DNA of 64,000 bases. Origin: VYFG01 sp965221795 (GTDB lineage Bacteria > Pseudomonadota > Gammaproteobacteria > Arenicellales > Poriferihabitantaceae). Location: assembly GCA_965221795.1 (NCBI GenBank), contig OZ244914.1, positions 372,001 to 436,000 on the forward strand. The letters are read 5' to 3'. The number at the start of each line of letters is the position of its first letter. Within the stretch, counting starts at the first letter, position 1. The position numbers and the translations under genes are program-made. Below the pieces are notes generated by a model. The model was not told where the DNA came from. It made no database searches and worked only from the letters and a program-made list of their open reading frames with translations. This document shows positions 62,261-64,000 of this stretch, in pieces.

Positions 62261-62854
62261 ATGGGCGAACTTACCTTGAGACCCAATACGCTGGCGCAAA
62301 CCGCATGGACCACGGACAAGACACTGGTCAGGAACATCACTTTGGCTGTTTTGGGCAGCATTGCGCTTTGGATTTCTGCCAAGATCAGCATTCCTTTCTG
62401 GCCAGTGCCCCTCACCATGCAGACACTGGTGGTGTTGATGATGGGGATGGCTTTTGGACCAAGGCTGGGGGTGGCAACCGTGTTTCTCTACCTCGCAGAA
62501 GGGGCTCTCGGACTTCCGGTGTTCTCGGGCACTCCCGAGAAGGGGATTGGGATTGCTTATATGATGAGCACAACTGGGGGATATCTGTTCGGGTTCGTTC
62601 TTGCGGCCGGCACAGTTGGTTATCTCGCCGAGCGTGGCTGGGACCGTACTCCCTGGACGACGGCAACTGCGATGCTGATCGGCAACGTCGTGATTTACAT
62701 ACCGGGTCTTCTTTGGCTCGGATCCATCGTCGGCTGGGACAAACCGGTCCTTGCCTGGGGTCTCACCCCCTTCCTGGCGGGTGACGCACTGAAACTGGCT
62801 CTCGCGGCAGTCTTGATGCCATCGCTCTGGAAACTGCTGCCGACACCAAAATGA
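62261..62854 (+). CDS. bioY: Biotin transporter BioY
   Basis: A 197-residue, six-helix S component of an ECF-type biotin transporter. The ligand-binding segment FWPVPLTMQTLVVLMMGMAF, the LYLAEGALGLPVFSGTPEKG loop and GYLFGFVLAAGTVGYLAERG are diagnostic. No bioM or bioN is nearby, so it may use a shared energising module or act alone. Its place in the cluster fits a biotin demand by the carrier protein and carboxylase upstream. Confidence 0.93.
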   Translation: MGELTLRPNTLAQTAWTTDKTLVRNITLAVLGSIALWISAKISIPFWPVPLTMQTLVVLMMGMAFGPRLGVATVFLYLAEGALGLPVFSGTPEKGIGIAYMMSTTGGYLFGFVLAAGTVGYLAERGWDRTPWTTATAMLIGNVVIYIPGLLWLGSIVGWDKPVLAWGLTPFLAGDALKLALAAVLMPSLWKLLPTPK

Positions 62855-63110
62855 CCAGGAAGGCGGTAGGCCAGCGTAATCGATTACCAGAACCACCGCA
62901 TTGCCCGGCGATACAAGCGGACTCACCGAACGGCGGTAGAACATGCGTTTGATCGTCGTGCATTCATGCGGGCGTCTGGGCTGGCCTTGATAGCCGCAAC
63001 AACAACCAAGGCAAGCCTCGTTTCCGGATGGTCATGCTCCAGCAACCCCGCATCCAAAGCAAAAGAATCATCGGAAAATTCGACAGAATCGGCACTATGT
63101 CGGTTGCCCC

Positions 63111-64000
63111 CTATTCGGCCCCAGGCCAACCGGGATTGGAGAGATAACGAATCGCTTCATTGCATACTGCCCTTCGGCGAGATTCGCCCAGGTCGTATCG
63201 ATCCAGGTTCATTACCTTATTCCAGGCTGCCACAAAATCCCGCACAAACTTGCTATCGGCATCTGCCGCAGCATAGACCTCGGCCAAGGCGCGCAACTCG
63301 CTGTTGGACCCGAAAATCAGGTCCAGGCGGGTAGCGGTCCATTTCCTCTTTCCCGTCTTCCGGTCTCGGCCTTCATACACATTACGGTCTTCCGTCAATG
63401 GCAACCATTCCGTGTTCATATCGAGCAGGTTCAAAAAAAAGTGGTTGGTCAGGGCATCGGGCCGGTGGGTAAAGTGACCATGCTTGGAACCATCCGCATT
63501 GGTATCAAGCACCCGCATCCCGCCGATCAACACAGTCATTTCCGGCAGCGTGAGGGTAAGCCGCTGCGCCTGGTCGATCAGCAGTTGTTCGGCCGGTACT
63601 TGACAATCCGCCTTTTGGTAATTCCGAAACCCATCCGCAACTGGTTCGAGCAACTGAAACGACTCCACATCTGTTTGGGGCTGGGTGGCGTCCGTACGCC
63701 CCGGCGTAAACGGCACAATCACATGCTCGCCATCCTCGAAGGCCGCCCGTTCTACCGCCTCACAACCGGCAAGGACAATCATATCGGCCATGGAGATTTT
63801 CCGATTCCCGAATTCCGGGTCGTTGTTAAAACGGGTTCGGATCTGTTCCAATACTCTCAGCAGTTTTTGCAGGCGGTCGGGTTGATTGACCTCCCAGTCC
63901 TTCTGGGGAGCCAGGCAAATTCGACCCCCATTGGCACCGCCTCGCAGGTCGGACCCACGAAAGGTCGAGGCCGCACCCCACGCGAGGGAGACCAGTTCGG
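63111..64000 (-). CDS. katG: Catalase-peroxidase KatG, C-terminal part (runs off the window)
   Basis: The last about 296 residues of KatG are visible; the gene continues beyond position 64000. Family segments include ELVSLAWGAASTFRGSDLRG, ANGGRICLAPQKDWEVNQPD, ISMADMIVLAGCEAVERAAF, PDALTNHFFLNLLDMNTEW and DLIFGSNSELRALAEVYAAA. This C-terminal half lacks the active-site heme but supports the N-terminal domain. It breaks down hydrogen peroxide. It converges with bioY and no regulator is visible in the window. Confidence 0.95.
   Translation of the reverse strand, partial: ELVSLAWGAASTFRGSDLRGGANGGRICLAPQKDWEVNQPDRLQKLLRVLEQIRTRFNNDPEFGNRKISMADMIVLAGCEAVERAAFEDGEHVIVPFTPGRTDATQPQTDVESFQLLEPVADGFRNYQKADCQVPAEQLLIDQAQRLTLTLPEMTVLIGGMRVLDTNADGSKHGHFTHRPDALTNHFFLNLLDMNTEWLPLTEDRNVYEGRDRKTGKRKWTATRLDLIFGSNSELRALAEVYAAADADSKFVRDFVAAWNKVMNLDRYDLGESRRRAVCNEAIRYLSNPGWPGAE

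Overview
The window looks like a chromosomal segment of a gammaproteobacterium or close relative. The housekeeping genes (glnK-amtB, hemH, dtd-aceK, dksA, rnfH-ratA facing smpB, ssrA, katG) are typical of that class; the exact genus cannot be read from the sequence. Blocks of conserved genes are separated by accessory DNA containing decayed IS5-like transposases, broken toxin-antitoxin pairs and unusual long G/C homopolymer tracts.

Region by region: 1-8.2 kb is core (a sigma-54 promoter driving glnK-amtB, then hemH, a secreted protein whose signal peptide carries an 18-C tract, dtd-aceK, dksA). 8.3-20.5 kb is a partly degraded defence-type island: two unknown small genes, an HsdS remnant, a DUF433/DUF5615 pair with a destroyed toxin, a PD-(D/E)XK nuclease plus Ski2-like helicase pair (Hachiman/AbpAB-like layout) whose nuclease gene is interrupted by an in-frame TGA, a truncated DUF4143 ATPase and a 1355-residue NACHT/STAND-like NTPase with a C-terminal nuclease-like domain. 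20.7-26.9 kb returns to core genes (rnfH, ratA, smpB, ssrA, a second amt, a STAS anti-anti-sigma protein, a histidine-phosphatase family protein), with a Phd/Doc module and an IS5 remnant lodged between smpB and ssrA.

27.3-42.4 kb is a type I-G (formerly I-U) CRISPR-Cas locus read on the minus strand: csb1, csb2, cas3 (helicase then C-terminal HD), csb3, a cas4-cas1 fusion and cas2, followed by a 205-bp leader and an array of 57 identical 36-nt repeats with 56 spacers. The distal end of the array abuts an IS5 remnant. The most unusual feature of the window is csb2: it is about 780 residues long because a complete phosphoribosyltransferase-like domain is inserted between its Cas5-like and Cas6-like halves.

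43-50.7 kb is a minus-strand operon-like group: a stand-alone membrane sensor, a sensor-HAMP-MFS transporter fusion, an ABC-type substrate-binding protein, a SpoIIE-type phosphatase with its own sensor and HATPase domain, and an alpha/beta hydrolase. 51-53 kb holds DUF3293, a RelB/YafQ pair with a frameshifted toxin, and two IS5 remnants. 53-62.9 kb is a LysR-controlled catabolic cluster: a sugar-type ABC importer (TorT-like binding protein, double ATPase, permease), 5-oxoprolinase subunits pxpA, pxpB and pxpC interleaved with biotin carrier and biotin carboxylase genes, and the biotin transporter bioY. The window ends inside katG on the minus strand.
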